DNA from: AWTP1-13 sp033764875
GTDB taxonomy: Bacteria; Pseudomonadota; Alphaproteobacteria; Rhizobiales; Hyphomicrobiaceae
Assembly: GCA_033764875.1 (NCBI GenBank)
Contig: JANRIO010000110.1
Span: 1 to 64,000, forward strand
Direction: 5' to 3'
DNA length: 64,000 nucleotides
Shown: positions 16,787 through 25,628 of the stretch, piece by piece
Layout of the letters: the number at the start of each line of letters is the position of its first letter
Numbering within the stretch: the stretch's first letter is position 1
Notes under the pieces: model-generated
What the model was told of the DNA's origin: nothing
Databases searched by the model: none
Seen by the model: only the letters and a program-made list of their open reading frames with translations
Made by a program: the position numbers and the translations under genes

Positions 16787-18462
16787 TGGAGCTTCGCAAG
16801 GAGTTCTTCGCCAACGAGCGCGACGATAACCTGAGCGAGATCGGCAAGCCGACCCGGCGCCAGGACATCCTGGGCCATGTGACGGGCCGCTCGCCCTACT
16901 TCGACGACCACCTGTTCGAGGGCCTGCTGCATATCCGCTGCGTGCGCAGCCCGCACCACCATGCCAACATCCGCCGCATCGACGTGACCGAGGCGCAGGC
17001 CATGCCCGGCGTCGTGCGGGTGCTGGTGGGGCGCGACGTCCCCAGGAACCTCAACACGCTGCTCAGCCTTCTCGACTTCGGGATCGACGACGAGCCGCTG
17101 CTTGCCGAGAGCAAGGTCGCCTACAAGGGCGAGCCCGTTGCCGCCGTGATTGCCGAGACCGAGGCGCAGGCGCGAGCGGCCGTGGCGCGCGTGCGCGTCG
17201 ACTGGGACGTGCGGCCGCATGTCCTCGACGTGGAGGATGCGATCAAGCCGGGCGCTCCCGTCGTGTGCGAGGTCTACCCGGCCAACAAGTTCGTCTACCA
17301 CGGCAGGTACGACCACCAGAAGCTGCGCTACGGCGACGTGGAGGCCGCGTTCGCGCGCGCCGACCACATCGTCGAAGGGCGCTACCAGATGTCGCCCATC
17401 GAGCAGGCGCCGATCGAAACCTGCGGCGCCATCGCGGCGCCGGAGGTCAACGACCGGTTCGTCTGCTACACGTCGACACAGGCGCTGTTCTTCTCCCTCG
17501 GCACGGCGGCGAAGGTCCTGACGATGCCGTCGAACCGGCTGCACTTCGTCGGCGGCACGGTCGGCGGCGGCTTCGGCGGCAAGGTCGACAGCCTGCACGA
17601 GCCCATTGCGATCCTCGGTGCCATGCTCACGGGGCGGCCGTGCAAGTTCGCGTGGGACCGAGAGGAGGAGATGCAGGTCGGCGCGCCGCGCGGGGCGGAG
17701 CGCTGGTACATCAAGGACGGTGTCGCGCGCGACGGGCGCATCCTCGCGCGCAAGTTCACGGGCTATTTCGACAGCGGCGCCTACACGCGGCTGTCGTCGT
17801 ACGCGATCATCAAGGCTGCGGGACACCTGCCGGGCCCCTATACGATCCCGAACGTCTATGCCGACATCTACTGCGTCTATACCAACCGCACGCCGGCGAC
17901 GGCCATGCGCGGCTTCGGCATTACCGGCGTCGACTTCGCCATCGAGGCGCACATGGACAAGGTTGCCGATGTGCTCGGGATGAACCCGATCGACCTGCGC
18001 ATCCTCAACGCCTATCGCGACGGCGACATGAAGGCGCATCGCCGCGAGGCCAAGAACACCGCGCTCATCGAGTGCTGCCAGGTGGTGGCCGAGAAGGCAG
18101 GCATCGCCCTGCAGCCTGCGTCGCGCGCAGCTTCCTCGCTGCGCGATGGCGGCGGCGAGCGGGCCAGGCTGCCGGCCCATACGGCACGCGACCAGCATGG
18201 CGCGGTGAGTGGCATCGACACCGGCGGCTATGCGCGCAAGGCGGGCGGCTCTGGCCCCGCGGCGCAGCCAGGCTCCATGCCGGCGTTCACCAATCCGCCG
18301 GCACCCGGGAGCGCCCGCATGCCGCCGCGGCCTTCGCCGGCTGCGCCCTCCGGTTCGCAACCGCCTGCGCCCCCGACGCCGGCGCCGCCGGCCAATACAA
18401 CCGAGCGCCCACGCCAGGGCGGCATTCGGTTCTCGTCGATTTCCGGCTTGAGGAGGCGTTGA
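16783..18462 (+). CDS. Molybdenum hydroxylase large subunit, N-terminal part, with Pro-rich tail
   Basis: 559 residues. Residues 1 to about 444 match the first half of a xanthine dehydrogenase/CoxL large subunit: hammerhead domain, then the first Mo-cofactor domain with GGTVGGGFGGKVD and AMRGFGITG (residues 374-382). Normal large subunits are about 770 residues and continue directly into a second cofactor domain. Here about 115 residues of Ala/Pro/Gly-rich, apparently disordered sequence follow (18115-18462), ending in a TGA that overlaps the ATG of the next gene. The rest of the subunit is encoded by that gene. This is either a genuine two-chain subunit or, less likely, a frameshift in a gene with a disordered insert. 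Confidence 0.85.
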   Translation: MMELRKEFFANERDDNLSEIGKPTRRQDILGHVTGRSPYFDDHLFEGLLHIRCVRSPHHHANIRRIDVTEAQAMPGVVRVLVGRDVPRNLNTLLSLLDFGIDDEPLLAESKVAYKGEPVAAVIAETEAQARAAVARVRVDWDVRPHVLDVEDAIKPGAPVVCEVYPANKFVYHGRYDHQKLRYGDVEAAFARADHIVEGRYQMSPIEQAPIETCGAIAAPEVNDRFVCYTSTQALFFSLGTAAKVLTMPSNRLHFVGGTVGGGFGGKVDSLHEPIAILGAMLTGRPCKFAWDREEEMQVGAPRGAERWYIKDGVARDGRILARKFTGYFDSGAYTRLSSYAIIKAAGHLPGPYTIPNVYADIYCVYTNRTPATAMRGFGITGVDFAIEAHMDKVADVLGMNPIDLRILNAYRDGDMKAHRREAKNTALIECCQVVAEKAGIALQPASRAASSLRDGGGERARLPAHTARDQHGAVSGIDTGGYARKAGGSGPAAQPGSMPAFTNPPAPGSARMPPRPSPAAPSGSQPPAPPTPAPPANTTERPRQGGIRFSSISGLRRR

Positions 18463-19499
18463 TGGGCTTGCATCGCGGCCGCGGATTTGCGGCCATCAAC
18501 TACCCGATCGGCATGAACCTCGGCGGCGATCCCTCCCAGGCGCTCGTCCACTCCAATCCGGACGGCAAGTTCACTGTGGCGCTGTCGTCCATCGATCTCG
18601 GCCAGGGCATGAAGTCCGTCACGCGCCAGATCGCGGCCGAGACGCTCGGGATCCCTGTTGCCGATGTCTACGTCGACACCGCCGACAGCGACACGGGCCC
18701 GCACTGCATGGGCTCGTTCGCCTCCCGCGGGACGCACCGGGTCGGCAACGCGGTCATCCAGGCGGCACAGGAGGCGCGCGCCGTGATGCTGGAAGCGGCG
18801 GCGGAGGAGCTGGAGGTCGACGCTGCCGACCTCGTCACCGACGGCCGCGGGAACATCCACGTCAAGGGCGCACCGTCCAAATCGATCACCACGATGGCCG
18901 CCTGCCAGGCCGCGCAGTTCAAGCAGGGCCGCACGGTGTCGGGGCGCGGCATCTTCCTCATTCCGCTGTCCGAGGTCGATCCCGAGACCGGCGAGATGAC
19001 GCCGGTGTCCTGCTTCGCGCACGCCGCGCTGCTGGTGGAGGTCGAGGTCGACGACGAGACGGGCGAGGTCAGCGTCCGCGACATGAAGTCGGCCTACGAG
19101 GTGGGCCGGGCGCTCAACCCAAGGCTCGTCGAGCAGCAGCTCGTCGGGGGGGCATGGATGGGCATGAGCCATGCGCTGTGGGAGACGACCGAGCCCTACT
19201 ACCCCGACCGCAGCCACGGCCCGGTCGATTTCAATCACTACCTGATGCCGGGCCCGGGAGACATCGCGCCGCACCACATCTCGGTGCTGGAGCGCCCGGC
19301 GCCGGACGGCCCGTTCGGCGGCAAGGGGCCCGGCGAGATGTGTGCCAACCCGGTGCTGCCGGCGGTGGCCAACGCCGTCTATGACGCCGTCGGTGTGCGC
19401 ATCGACGAGCTGCCGATCACGCCCGAGAAGATCCTGCGCGGGCTTCGGGCCAACGGCGGCGCCAGGCCGCGCAACAAGCTCGGCGGAGGCTCTCGCTAG
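18462..19499 (+). CDS. Molybdenum hydroxylase large subunit, C-terminal part
   Basis: 345 residues equal to the second Mo-cofactor domain: it opens at RGRGFAAINYPIG, keeps SSIDLGQGMKSVTRQ and GSFASRGTHRVGNA, and ends with GGKGPGEMCANP, which holds the catalytic Glu. The ATG overlaps the previous stop (TGATG) and has AGGAGG upstream, so it can be translated independently. It must assemble with the product of the preceding gene to form an active site, because cofactor contacts are divided between the two. The substrate is unknown; the AMRGFG motif in the partner is closer to xanthine- or aldehyde-type enzymes than to CO dehydrogenase. Confidence 0.85.
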   Translation: MGLHRGRGFAAINYPIGMNLGGDPSQALVHSNPDGKFTVALSSIDLGQGMKSVTRQIAAETLGIPVADVYVDTADSDTGPHCMGSFASRGTHRVGNAVIQAAQEARAVMLEAAAEELEVDAADLVTDGRGNIHVKGAPSKSITTMAACQAAQFKQGRTVSGRGIFLIPLSEVDPETGEMTPVSCFAHAALLVEVEVDDETGEVSVRDMKSAYEVGRALNPRLVEQQLVGGAWMGMSHALWETTEPYYPDRSHGPVDFNHYLMPGPGDIAPHHISVLERPAPDGPFGGKGPGEMCANPVLPAVANAVYDAVGVRIDELPITPEKILRGLRANGGARPRNKLGGGSR

Positions 19500-19502
19500 C
19501 CG

Positions 19503-20384
19503 ATGACGGTGCGCCGCTCCATCCTTGGCATCAACGGCCCGCAGCCGCTGGCGCGCTCGCTGCGCGATGCGCAGTACATCGCCGACGAGGGCCTCGCCAC
19601 GGCCGCATACCTGGCGCTGGCGCTCGGCAAGCCGCTGCTGCTTGAAGGCTCTCCCGGCGTCGGCAAGACCGAGGCGGCCAAGGCCATCGCCTCCGTGCTC
19701 GGCCGGGAGTTGGTGCGGCTGCAGTGCTACGAGGGCATCGACGCGTCGGCGGCGATGTACGAATGGAATTTTCCGCGCCAGATGCTGGCGATCCGGCAGG
19801 CGGGCTCCGACTACGTCAACCTCTACGCCGACGAGTACCTGGTGGCGCGGCCGATGCTGCTGGCGCTGCAGACGCCGCGCGAGCGCATCCTGCTGATCGA
19901 CGAGCTCGACCGGTCGGACCACGAGTTCGAGGCGTTCCTGCTCGAGTTCCTGTCGGACTTCTCGATCTCGATCCCGGAGCGCGGCACGGTGCGCGCGAGC
20001 GAGCCCCCGGTGGTGATCATCACCTCGAACCGGACCCGCGAGCTGCATGAGGCGCTGCGCCGCCGTTGCGTCTATCACTGGATCGGCTACCCTGATCCGG
20101 CCCTCGAGGCCGAGATCGTCATGATGCGGTCGAGCGTCGTGGCGCGCGACACGGCGCATCGCGTCGTCGCCGCGGTCGGCCGCCTTCGCGCCGAGCCGCT
20201 GGCCAAGCCGCCGGGCGTCGCCGAGACCGTCGAGTGGGCCGAGGCCGCAACGATCCTCAACGAGCAGGGCGTGCCATGGCCGCGCGCCTTCGCCCGCGCC
20301 ATCGGGGTCGTGCTGAAGGATCAGGACGATCTCGTCTACGTGGCGCCCCGCATCGACGCGCTGATCACGGGCAATGCCGCATGA
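19503..20384 (+). CDS. MoxR/CoxD-type AAA ATPase
   Basis: 293 residues. Walker A GSPGVGKT (49-56), Walker B ILLIDELDRSD, sensor 1 VVIITSNRTRELHEALRRR. In CO dehydrogenase gene clusters CoxD is the MoxR-type ATPase needed to mature the Mo-Cu centre, acting with CoxE. Here it follows the large-subunit genes by three bases and precedes a CoxE homologue, so it is likely an enzyme-specific chaperone for the split hydroxylase. Confidence 0.9.
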   Translation: MTVRRSILGINGPQPLARSLRDAQYIADEGLATAAYLALALGKPLLLEGSPGVGKTEAAKAIASVLGRELVRLQCYEGIDASAAMYEWNFPRQMLAIRQAGSDYVNLYADEYLVARPMLLALQTPRERILLIDELDRSDHEFEAFLLEFLSDFSISIPERGTVRASEPPVVIITSNRTRELHEALRRRCVYHWIGYPDPALEAEIVMMRSSVVARDTAHRVVAAVGRLRAEPLAKPPGVAETVEWAEAATILNEQGVPWPRAFARAIGVVLKDQDDLVYVAPRIDALITGNAA

Positions 20385-21478
20385 TGCTGCCGCGACCGCT
20401 TGCCCCGTTCCTGGAGTTCGCGCAGGCGCTGAGGTCTGCGGGGCACCTTGCGGCGCCCGAGCAGACGCAATCGTTCATCGCGGCGGTAGGGCTGATCGGA
20501 CCCTCGAGCCTGATGGACATCCGCCGCGCGGCCCATGCCACCTTCGGGCCGCCGCCCGAGCGGCGCGAGGAATTCGACGCGCTGTTCGACGCGATCTTCC
20601 TCGGCCGGGTGCTGGCGGCTCCGGCATTGGGCGATCCCGAGGAGCTGCCCAACGCATTCGACGCCGGAGCGCTCGAGCCGCTGATTGCGCCGGAGGACGA
20701 GGAGCCGTCGGGGTCGGACGCCTCGCTTGCCGAGAGGCTGCTCGCGCGCCGGTTCGCGGGCGACGAGGCCGCGGCGTTGCTGGCGTTTGCCCGGGAGCTG
20801 CCGCGCGCGCTGCCACGCCGACGCGCGCGGCGCATGACGCGCGTCAGCGGGCGGCTGATCGATCCGCGGCGTACCTTCCGCCACATGATGCAGCGCGATG
20901 GCGAGGTTGTGCGCATGCTGCGGCGGACGCGCAAGCAGCGCCAGCGTCGGGTGCTGCTGCTGATCGACATCTCCGGCTCCATGAAATCGGGGACCGAGGG
21001 CGCGTTGCGGCTGGCACACGCGCTGGTGCAGGCCGGGGACGAGGTCGAGGTCTTCACCATCGGCACCCGGCTGACGCGTGTCACCCGCGCGCTCGCCCGG
21101 CGCAACCGGGAGCAGGCGCTGACACTCGCCTCGGGCCTGGTCGCGGATTGGGACGGCGGCACGCGCCTGGGGGAGGCCTTGCAGGTGTTCCTCTCGGTGC
21201 CGCGCTTTGCCGGGTTCGCGCGGGGCGCGTTCACGGTCGTGCTTTCCGACGGCCTCGAGCGCGGCGGCCACGACGCCCTGGTCTCGGCCATGGCGCGGCT
21301 CGATGGGCTCGCATGGTCGGTGCTGTGGCTGACGCCGCTGGCGGCCGATGCGCGGTTCGAGCCGCGGACTGCAGCGCTCAGCGCAATCGCCCCGATGCTC
21401 GACCGGCTCGGCAACGGCGGCAGCCTGCAAGCCATCGCCGGCGAGATCCTTCAGTTTGCGACGGGAGCGCGGCGATGA
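20381..21478 (+). CDS. CoxE-type VWA-domain protein
   Basis: 365 residues of the CoxE (VWA_CoxE) family. The N-terminal 190 residues are helical and acidic. The von Willebrand A domain begins at RVLLLIDISGSMKSG, whose D196-x-S198-x-S200 is an intact MIDAS metal site. It overlaps the ATPase gene by four bases (ATGATG; an alternative start lies three bases on). MoxR-VWA pairs work as metal-insertion or remodelling complexes. No CoxF/XdhC-type gene, the usual third partner, is found in this cluster. Confidence 0.9.
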   Translation: MMLPRPLAPFLEFAQALRSAGHLAAPEQTQSFIAAVGLIGPSSLMDIRRAAHATFGPPPERREEFDALFDAIFLGRVLAAPALGDPEELPNAFDAGALEPLIAPEDEEPSGSDASLAERLLARRFAGDEAAALLAFARELPRALPRRRARRMTRVSGRLIDPRRTFRHMMQRDGEVVRMLRRTRKQRQRRVLLLIDISGSMKSGTEGALRLAHALVQAGDEVEVFTIGTRLTRVTRALARRNREQALTLASGLVADWDGGTRLGEALQVFLSVPRFAGFARGAFTVVLSDGLERGGHDALVSAMARLDGLAWSVLWLTPLAADARFEPRTAALSAIAPMLDRLGNGGSLQAIAGEILQFATGARR

Positions 21479-22377
21479 GAACAATCGATGCGCATTTCCA
21501 CATCTGGCGGCAGGCGGACCTCGCCTGGCTGGCCGGGCCGATGCAGCCGCGCATCTTCGGTCCCTACGAGGCGATCCGCCGCGACTACCCGATGGCGGAG
21601 TACCGGGCGGAAGCGGCGGTGGCGGGCGTCGAGAAGGCTGTCTACGTGCAGGCCAACTGGCCGGTCGACAGGGCCGAGGCGGAGGTCGCCTGGGTCGAGA
21701 CGGTGGCGGTCGAGACCGGCTGGCCGCACGCGATTGTCGGCTATGCGGACATGACTGTCGCGGATGTCAGACCAGCACTCGATCGCCTGGCGCGCTACCC
21801 CCGGGTGCGCGGCGTCCGCCAGCAGCTCCACTGGCATCAGAACGAGCTCTACCGGTTTGCTGCCGATCCCGATCTCTGCAGCAGGCCGGCGGTGCAGGCC
21901 AACGTCGCGCGGCTGGCCGACTACGGCTGGTCGTTCGATCTTCAGGTGTTCCCCGAGCAGATGGCGGGTGCGGCCGAGCTGGCGCGCGCGTGCCCGAAGG
22001 TGCCCTTCATCCTGCAGCATGCGGGCATGCTGACCGAGACCACGGCTGCGGCCTGGGCCCAGTGGCGGGCGAGCATCGCCGTTCTCGCCAACGAGCCCAA
22101 CGTCTATGCCAAGCTCTCGGGCTTCGGCACCTTCATCCACCGGAATGATCCCGGCCACATCGCGCGGCTGATCCGGGAAACGGTGAGCGCGTTCGGGCCG
22201 GAGCGCTGCCTGTGGGGGTCGAATTTTCCAATCGAGAAGCTCTGGACCGACTACGCGAGCCTGATCGCGGCCCACCGCCGCGGCGTCGACGAGCTCGACC
22301 TCGGCTCCGGCGGCGACAGCGGCGCGGCGGCGCGCGCCATCTTCCACGAGACAGCGAGCCGGGTCTACCGGCTGTGA
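21475..22377 (+). CDS. Amidohydrolase-family protein (lactonase/2-pyrone hydrolase type)
   Basis: 300 residues of the Amidohydro_2 family. The metal-binding HxH lies in IDAHFHIW at the N-terminus, a His follows in FILQHAGM, and the terminal catalytic Asp position is in a segment reading LWGSNFPIE, where Asn replaces the Asp usual in GSDWP/GSNFP variants. Characterised relatives hydrolyse sugar lactones (rhamnono- and fuconolactone) or 2-pyrone-4,6-dicarboxylate, or decarboxylate aromatic acids. Its start overlaps the CoxE-like gene by four bases, which puts it in the same pathway as the hydroxylase. Confidence 0.85.
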   Translation: MRTIDAHFHIWRQADLAWLAGPMQPRIFGPYEAIRRDYPMAEYRAEAAVAGVEKAVYVQANWPVDRAEAEVAWVETVAVETGWPHAIVGYADMTVADVRPALDRLARYPRVRGVRQQLHWHQNELYRFAADPDLCSRPAVQANVARLADYGWSFDLQVFPEQMAGAAELARACPKVPFILQHAGMLTETTAAAWAQWRASIAVLANEPNVYAKLSGFGTFIHRNDPGHIARLIRETVSAFGPERCLWGSNFPIEKLWTDYASLIAAHRRGVDELDLGSGGDSGAAARAIFHETASRVYRL

Positions 22378-22394
22378 CATAGGGAGACTGACCG

Positions 22395-23243
22395 ATGGCG
22401 TTGGAAATCAAGGTGCTCGACTTCGGTGATATCGAGCTTGAATCGAGCTTCCTGGTGCTCGGCCGGGGCTGCGGCCGCACGAAGCGGGTGCCGGTGTACG
22501 GCTTTCTCATCCTCGGCGGCCGCTATCCGATCGTGGTCGATACCGGATATCGGGACAACGCGATCATGGAGACGCTCGGGATGCGCGGATTGCAGCACCA
22601 CGAGAACATGATCGAGAACCAGCTTGCCCGGCACGGGGTCAAGGTCGGCGACGTGCGCTACGTCTGCCACACGCACGCGCACATCGACCACGCCGGCAAG
22701 GACGATCATTTCCCCATGAACACAACGGTGGTCATGAACCGGCGGGAGCTGGAGTGCTCCGTCTCCGGATTGATGCATCCCCAGTACCCCAAGCCCGACA
22801 TCCAGCACCTGATCGAGCGCCTGCATACGCGGCATGCCCTGCGGCTCGAGGACCTCGAGCTGTCGGGACCGATCGAGCTGATGCCCGGCGTGGTCATGGA
22901 GGCTGCCAACGCCCACACGGAAGGATCGATGAACATTCACGTCGAGACGGCGGAAGGGCTCGCGACCATATGCGGGGACGTCATCTACGACTTCCAGGAC
23001 CAGATCATCGAGCCCTACCACGTCATCTATTCCCACGAGGTGCAGGTGACGGGCAACCACGCCGGCAGCAAGCGCTCCGAGAAGGCGGCGGTCAAAAAGC
23101 TGCTGAACTCCTCCAAGTTCCTGCTGCCGGTGCACGACAAGCCGGCGAAGGTCGAGCGCGGGCAAGTCATCGGGCGCCTGGACTACGCGGTGCCGGGACC
23201 GATCAGCCAGACCGTCCACAGGCGCGACTGGTTCCCGGTCTGA
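22395..23243 (+). CDS. Metallo-beta-lactamase-fold lactonase (AHL-lactonase family)
   Basis: 282 residues of the N-acyl-homoserine lactonase-like branch. The dinuclear zinc motif is complete: H94-x-H96-x-D98-H99 in HTHAHIDHAG, a further His in EAANAHTEGS, an Asp in ICGDVIYD and a C-terminal His. The branch includes AttM/AiiA quorum-quenching enzymes and 4-pyridoxolactonase. Within a catabolic operon a pathway lactonase is more likely than quorum quenching. It follows the amidohydrolase by 17 bases, with GGGAGA before the ATG. Confidence 0.85.
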   Translation: MALEIKVLDFGDIELESSFLVLGRGCGRTKRVPVYGFLILGGRYPIVVDTGYRDNAIMETLGMRGLQHHENMIENQLARHGVKVGDVRYVCHTHAHIDHAGKDDHFPMNTTVVMNRRELECSVSGLMHPQYPKPDIQHLIERLHTRHALRLEDLELSGPIELMPGVVMEAANAHTEGSMNIHVETAEGLATICGDVIYDFQDQIIEPYHVIYSHEVQVTGNHAGSKRSEKAAVKKLLNSSKFLLPVHDKPAKVERGQVIGRLDYAVPGPISQTVHRRDWFPV

Positions 23244-23304
23244 CCCGGCCGCGGGCGACGGGGCGGACGGAGTGCGGAGAAACGAGCTCTCGGAGGTTGC
23301 AGCC

Positions 23305-24873
23305 ATGGCCCATGAGGCGGTCGATCCCGCGTTCCGGCGTCTGATCGACGAGCACGCGCCGGTGCGCCAGGTCGGCATGGGGTTCACGTTCACCGAGGGT
23401 CCGGTGTGGCATCCGGTCGATCAGTACCTTGTGTTCTCCGACATGCCCGCCGATGTGCGGCGACGCCTCGACCGCGGTGGCGTGCGCGAGGTGCTGCGGC
23501 CGTCCAACAAGGCGAACGGGCTCACCTACGATGCCGAGCTCAACCTGATCGCCTGCGAGCACGCCACGTCCTCGGTCGTCCGCTTCCGGCCGGACGGCAG
23601 CCGCGAGGTGCTCGCCAGTCATTTCGAGGGGCGCGAGCTCAACAGCCCGAACGACCTGTGCGTCCATTCGAAGGGCGCGATCTATTTCACGGACCCCTGG
23701 TATGGCCGGATGCCTCACTACGGGGTCGAGCGGCCGCGGGAGCTTGGCTGGCAGGGCCTGTTCCGGCTGGCGCCGGGAAGCCGCGAGCCCAAGCTGCTGG
23801 TCGACCGCTACATGTTCACCCAGCCGAACGGCCTGTGCTTCAGCCCCGACGAAGCCAAGCTCTACGTCAACGATACCGAGCAGGCCAACATCCGCGTGTT
23901 CGACGTCCGCGCCGACGGCACGCTCGCGAATGCACGCATATTTGCGAGCGGAATCCGGGACGCGATGAAGCCCGGCGTGCCCGACGGCATGAAGTGCGAT
24001 GCCCAGGGCAATATCTGGGTCACGGCACCCGGCGGCTTGTGGGTCTATGCGCCCGACGGCCGCCACATCGGCAAGGTGGCGATCCCCGAGCTCAGTGCCA
24101 ACCTGCACTGGGGCGGAGCCGACTGGCGCACGCTCTATGTCTGCGCGACCACGTCGGTGTATGCGGTCGACGTCAAGGTCGGGCCGCGCAGCGAGCCGTT
24201 CATGCGCGCGCGCGGAGCGCCGTCCAGGCCCGCCTCCGCGGCATCGGGCGGCACGGAGGTGTCGGGCGACCTCAGGCTCGATGCCTCACGCTGCGCGCTG
24301 ATCATCCAGGACATGCAGAACGACGTCGTGATGGAGGGCGGCGCGTTCGCGAGCTCCGGCTCGCCGGCGCATTGCCGCGAGCAGAATGCGATCGAGAACG
24401 TGCGACGCCTCGCCGAGCACTGCCGGCGCCGCGGCGTGCCCGTCATCCACGTCTGGTTCTCGCGGCGGGCGGACGGCCGCGACATGACGCTCAACGCGCC
24501 CCTGTTCGAAGGGGCGGCGGATGCCAATGCCATGGTCGAGGGAACCTGGGGTGCGGAGCCCGTGCCGGGGCTGGAGGCGCAGCCGGGCGACCACATCGTC
24601 CGCAAGACCCGCATGAGCGCCTGGGAGGGCACCAATCTGGAGACAATCCTGCGCGCGGAGGGCCGCGACATGATCATAGAGACCGGCGCCTGGACCAATA
24701 TGTCCATCGAGCACACCGCGCGCACGGGGGCGGACAAGGGCTACGTCATGATCATACCGGAGGACGGCTGCTCGACCATGAACGCGGACTGGCATCGCGC
24801 CTCGATCGAGTACGCAATGCAGAATGTCGCCCTGGTGACGAAGGTGGATGCCGTGATCGCCGCGCTCGGCTGA
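23305..24873 (+). CDS. SMP-30/gluconolactonase domain fused to an isochorismatase-like hydrolase
   Basis: 522 residues, two enzymes in one chain. Residues about 20-290 form an SMP-30 six-bladed propeller with the metal Glu in FTEGPVW, SPNDLCVHSKG and NGLCFSPDE. A short Ala/Ser/Gly linker (about 295-322) leads to an isochorismatase-like domain (325-520). In it the catalytic Asp (IIQDMQND, D336) and Lys (RKTRMSAWEGT, K434) are present, but the position of the nucleophilic Cys of amidases reads TNMSIEHTA, i.e. Ser467. True isochorismatases also lack that Cys. GGAGG before ATG 23305 sets the start. As the last gene of the unit it suggests a lactone opening coupled to an amide or vinyl-ether hydrolysis; this is inference. 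Confidence 0.85.
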   Translation: MAHEAVDPAFRRLIDEHAPVRQVGMGFTFTEGPVWHPVDQYLVFSDMPADVRRRLDRGGVREVLRPSNKANGLTYDAELNLIACEHATSSVVRFRPDGSREVLASHFEGRELNSPNDLCVHSKGAIYFTDPWYGRMPHYGVERPRELGWQGLFRLAPGSREPKLLVDRYMFTQPNGLCFSPDEAKLYVNDTEQANIRVFDVRADGTLANARIFASGIRDAMKPGVPDGMKCDAQGNIWVTAPGGLWVYAPDGRHIGKVAIPELSANLHWGGADWRTLYVCATTSVYAVDVKVGPRSEPFMRARGAPSRPASAASGGTEVSGDLRLDASRCALIIQDMQNDVVMEGGAFASSGSPAHCREQNAIENVRRLAEHCRRRGVPVIHVWFSRRADGRDMTLNAPLFEGAADANAMVEGTWGAEPVPGLEAQPGDHIVRKTRMSAWEGTNLETILRAEGRDMIIETGAWTNMSIEHTARTGADKGYVMIIPEDGCSTMNADWHRASIEYAMQNVALVTKVDAVIAALG

Positions 24874-24883
24874 GCGCGGCCCG

Positions 24884-25372
24884 TCAATTGCCAAACAGGG
24901 AGGGCTCCTTGCCGGGGCCCGAGGTCTCGGCGAAGCCGTGCTCGACCTCTTGCCGCGAAAGCGACGCGGGATCCTTCGAAAGCCTGAACAGCCAGGTATT
25001 GACGACCAGGAACTCCGCGAGCGTCAGCTTGTTGTCGCCGTTGCGATCGAGGCGCGCGACAAGCTCGGCGGCAGATCTGGCCGCCATGATCGGCATGAGG
25101 GGCTGCACCTCCGTCACCGTGAGGACGCCATCGCGATTGATGTCGAGCCTGCGGAAAACCTCCGTGTAGTGGGCCTTGGCCTGATCGAGGGTGATCATGC
25201 CCTTGCCCGCGGTGTCGATGTTGCGGAACTGGGTGATGAACTCCATCCGCTCGGGCGAGGGAGGGGCCGGAGCGACAGGCACCGTGGGTGTGGGCTGACA
25301 CGCGGCCAGCATGCACGCCAGCATCGGACCCGCAAGCGGGAGGGCGACGGCCAATCGTCTGTGTGCGGTCAT
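24884..25372 (-). CDS. EF-hand lipoprotein
   Basis: 162 residues. The N-terminus is a lipoprotein signal with lipobox LAAC (Cys25), followed by a Pro-rich tether. Three EF-hand-like segments follow: a degenerate one (DTAGKGMITLDQ, from 53), a canonical loop DINRDGVLTVTE (77-88) and another, DRNGDNKLTLAE (109-120), with Asn where Gly is usual at loop position 6. It is probably a calcium-binding protein of the periplasmic membrane face. It converges on the preceding operon with only ten bases between stops, and no hairpin is visible there. Confidence 0.8.
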   Translation of the reverse strand: MTAHRRLAVALPLAGPMLACMLAACQPTPTVPVAPAPPSPERMEFITQFRNIDTAGKGMITLDQAKAHYTEVFRRLDINRDGVLTVTEVQPLMPIMAARSAAELVARLDRNGDNKLTLAEFLVVNTWLFRLSKDPASLSRQEVEHGFAETSGPGKEPSLFGN

Positions 25373-25628
25373 CCATGCCTCGGAAGCAACCTCGACGATC
25401 CTCGCGCCGGTGCCAAGGCAGCAGTATGGCATAGTGCCCTTGCACGCCAAACCGGCCGAGGGAATCGCGCGCGGCGACCCAAGGCCGGGCCGGATGGCGC
25501 GGGGCCGTCGACGCGAGCGCGCCGGAGCCGAGTGCCGTCTGCGTGGCTGCGCATGCTTCACGCGGCCATTGCGGATCCGGATCGCGGGCCCTATGCATCG
25601 TTGCGTCATCATCGAAGGGAGCGGCGGC

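Noticed and set aside
16783..19499. Treating the large subunit as one gene with a sequencing frameshift
   Set aside because: Not excluded, but the TGATG overlap, the AGGAGG before the second ATG and the precise break between domains favour two real genes; kept as a finding with a test.
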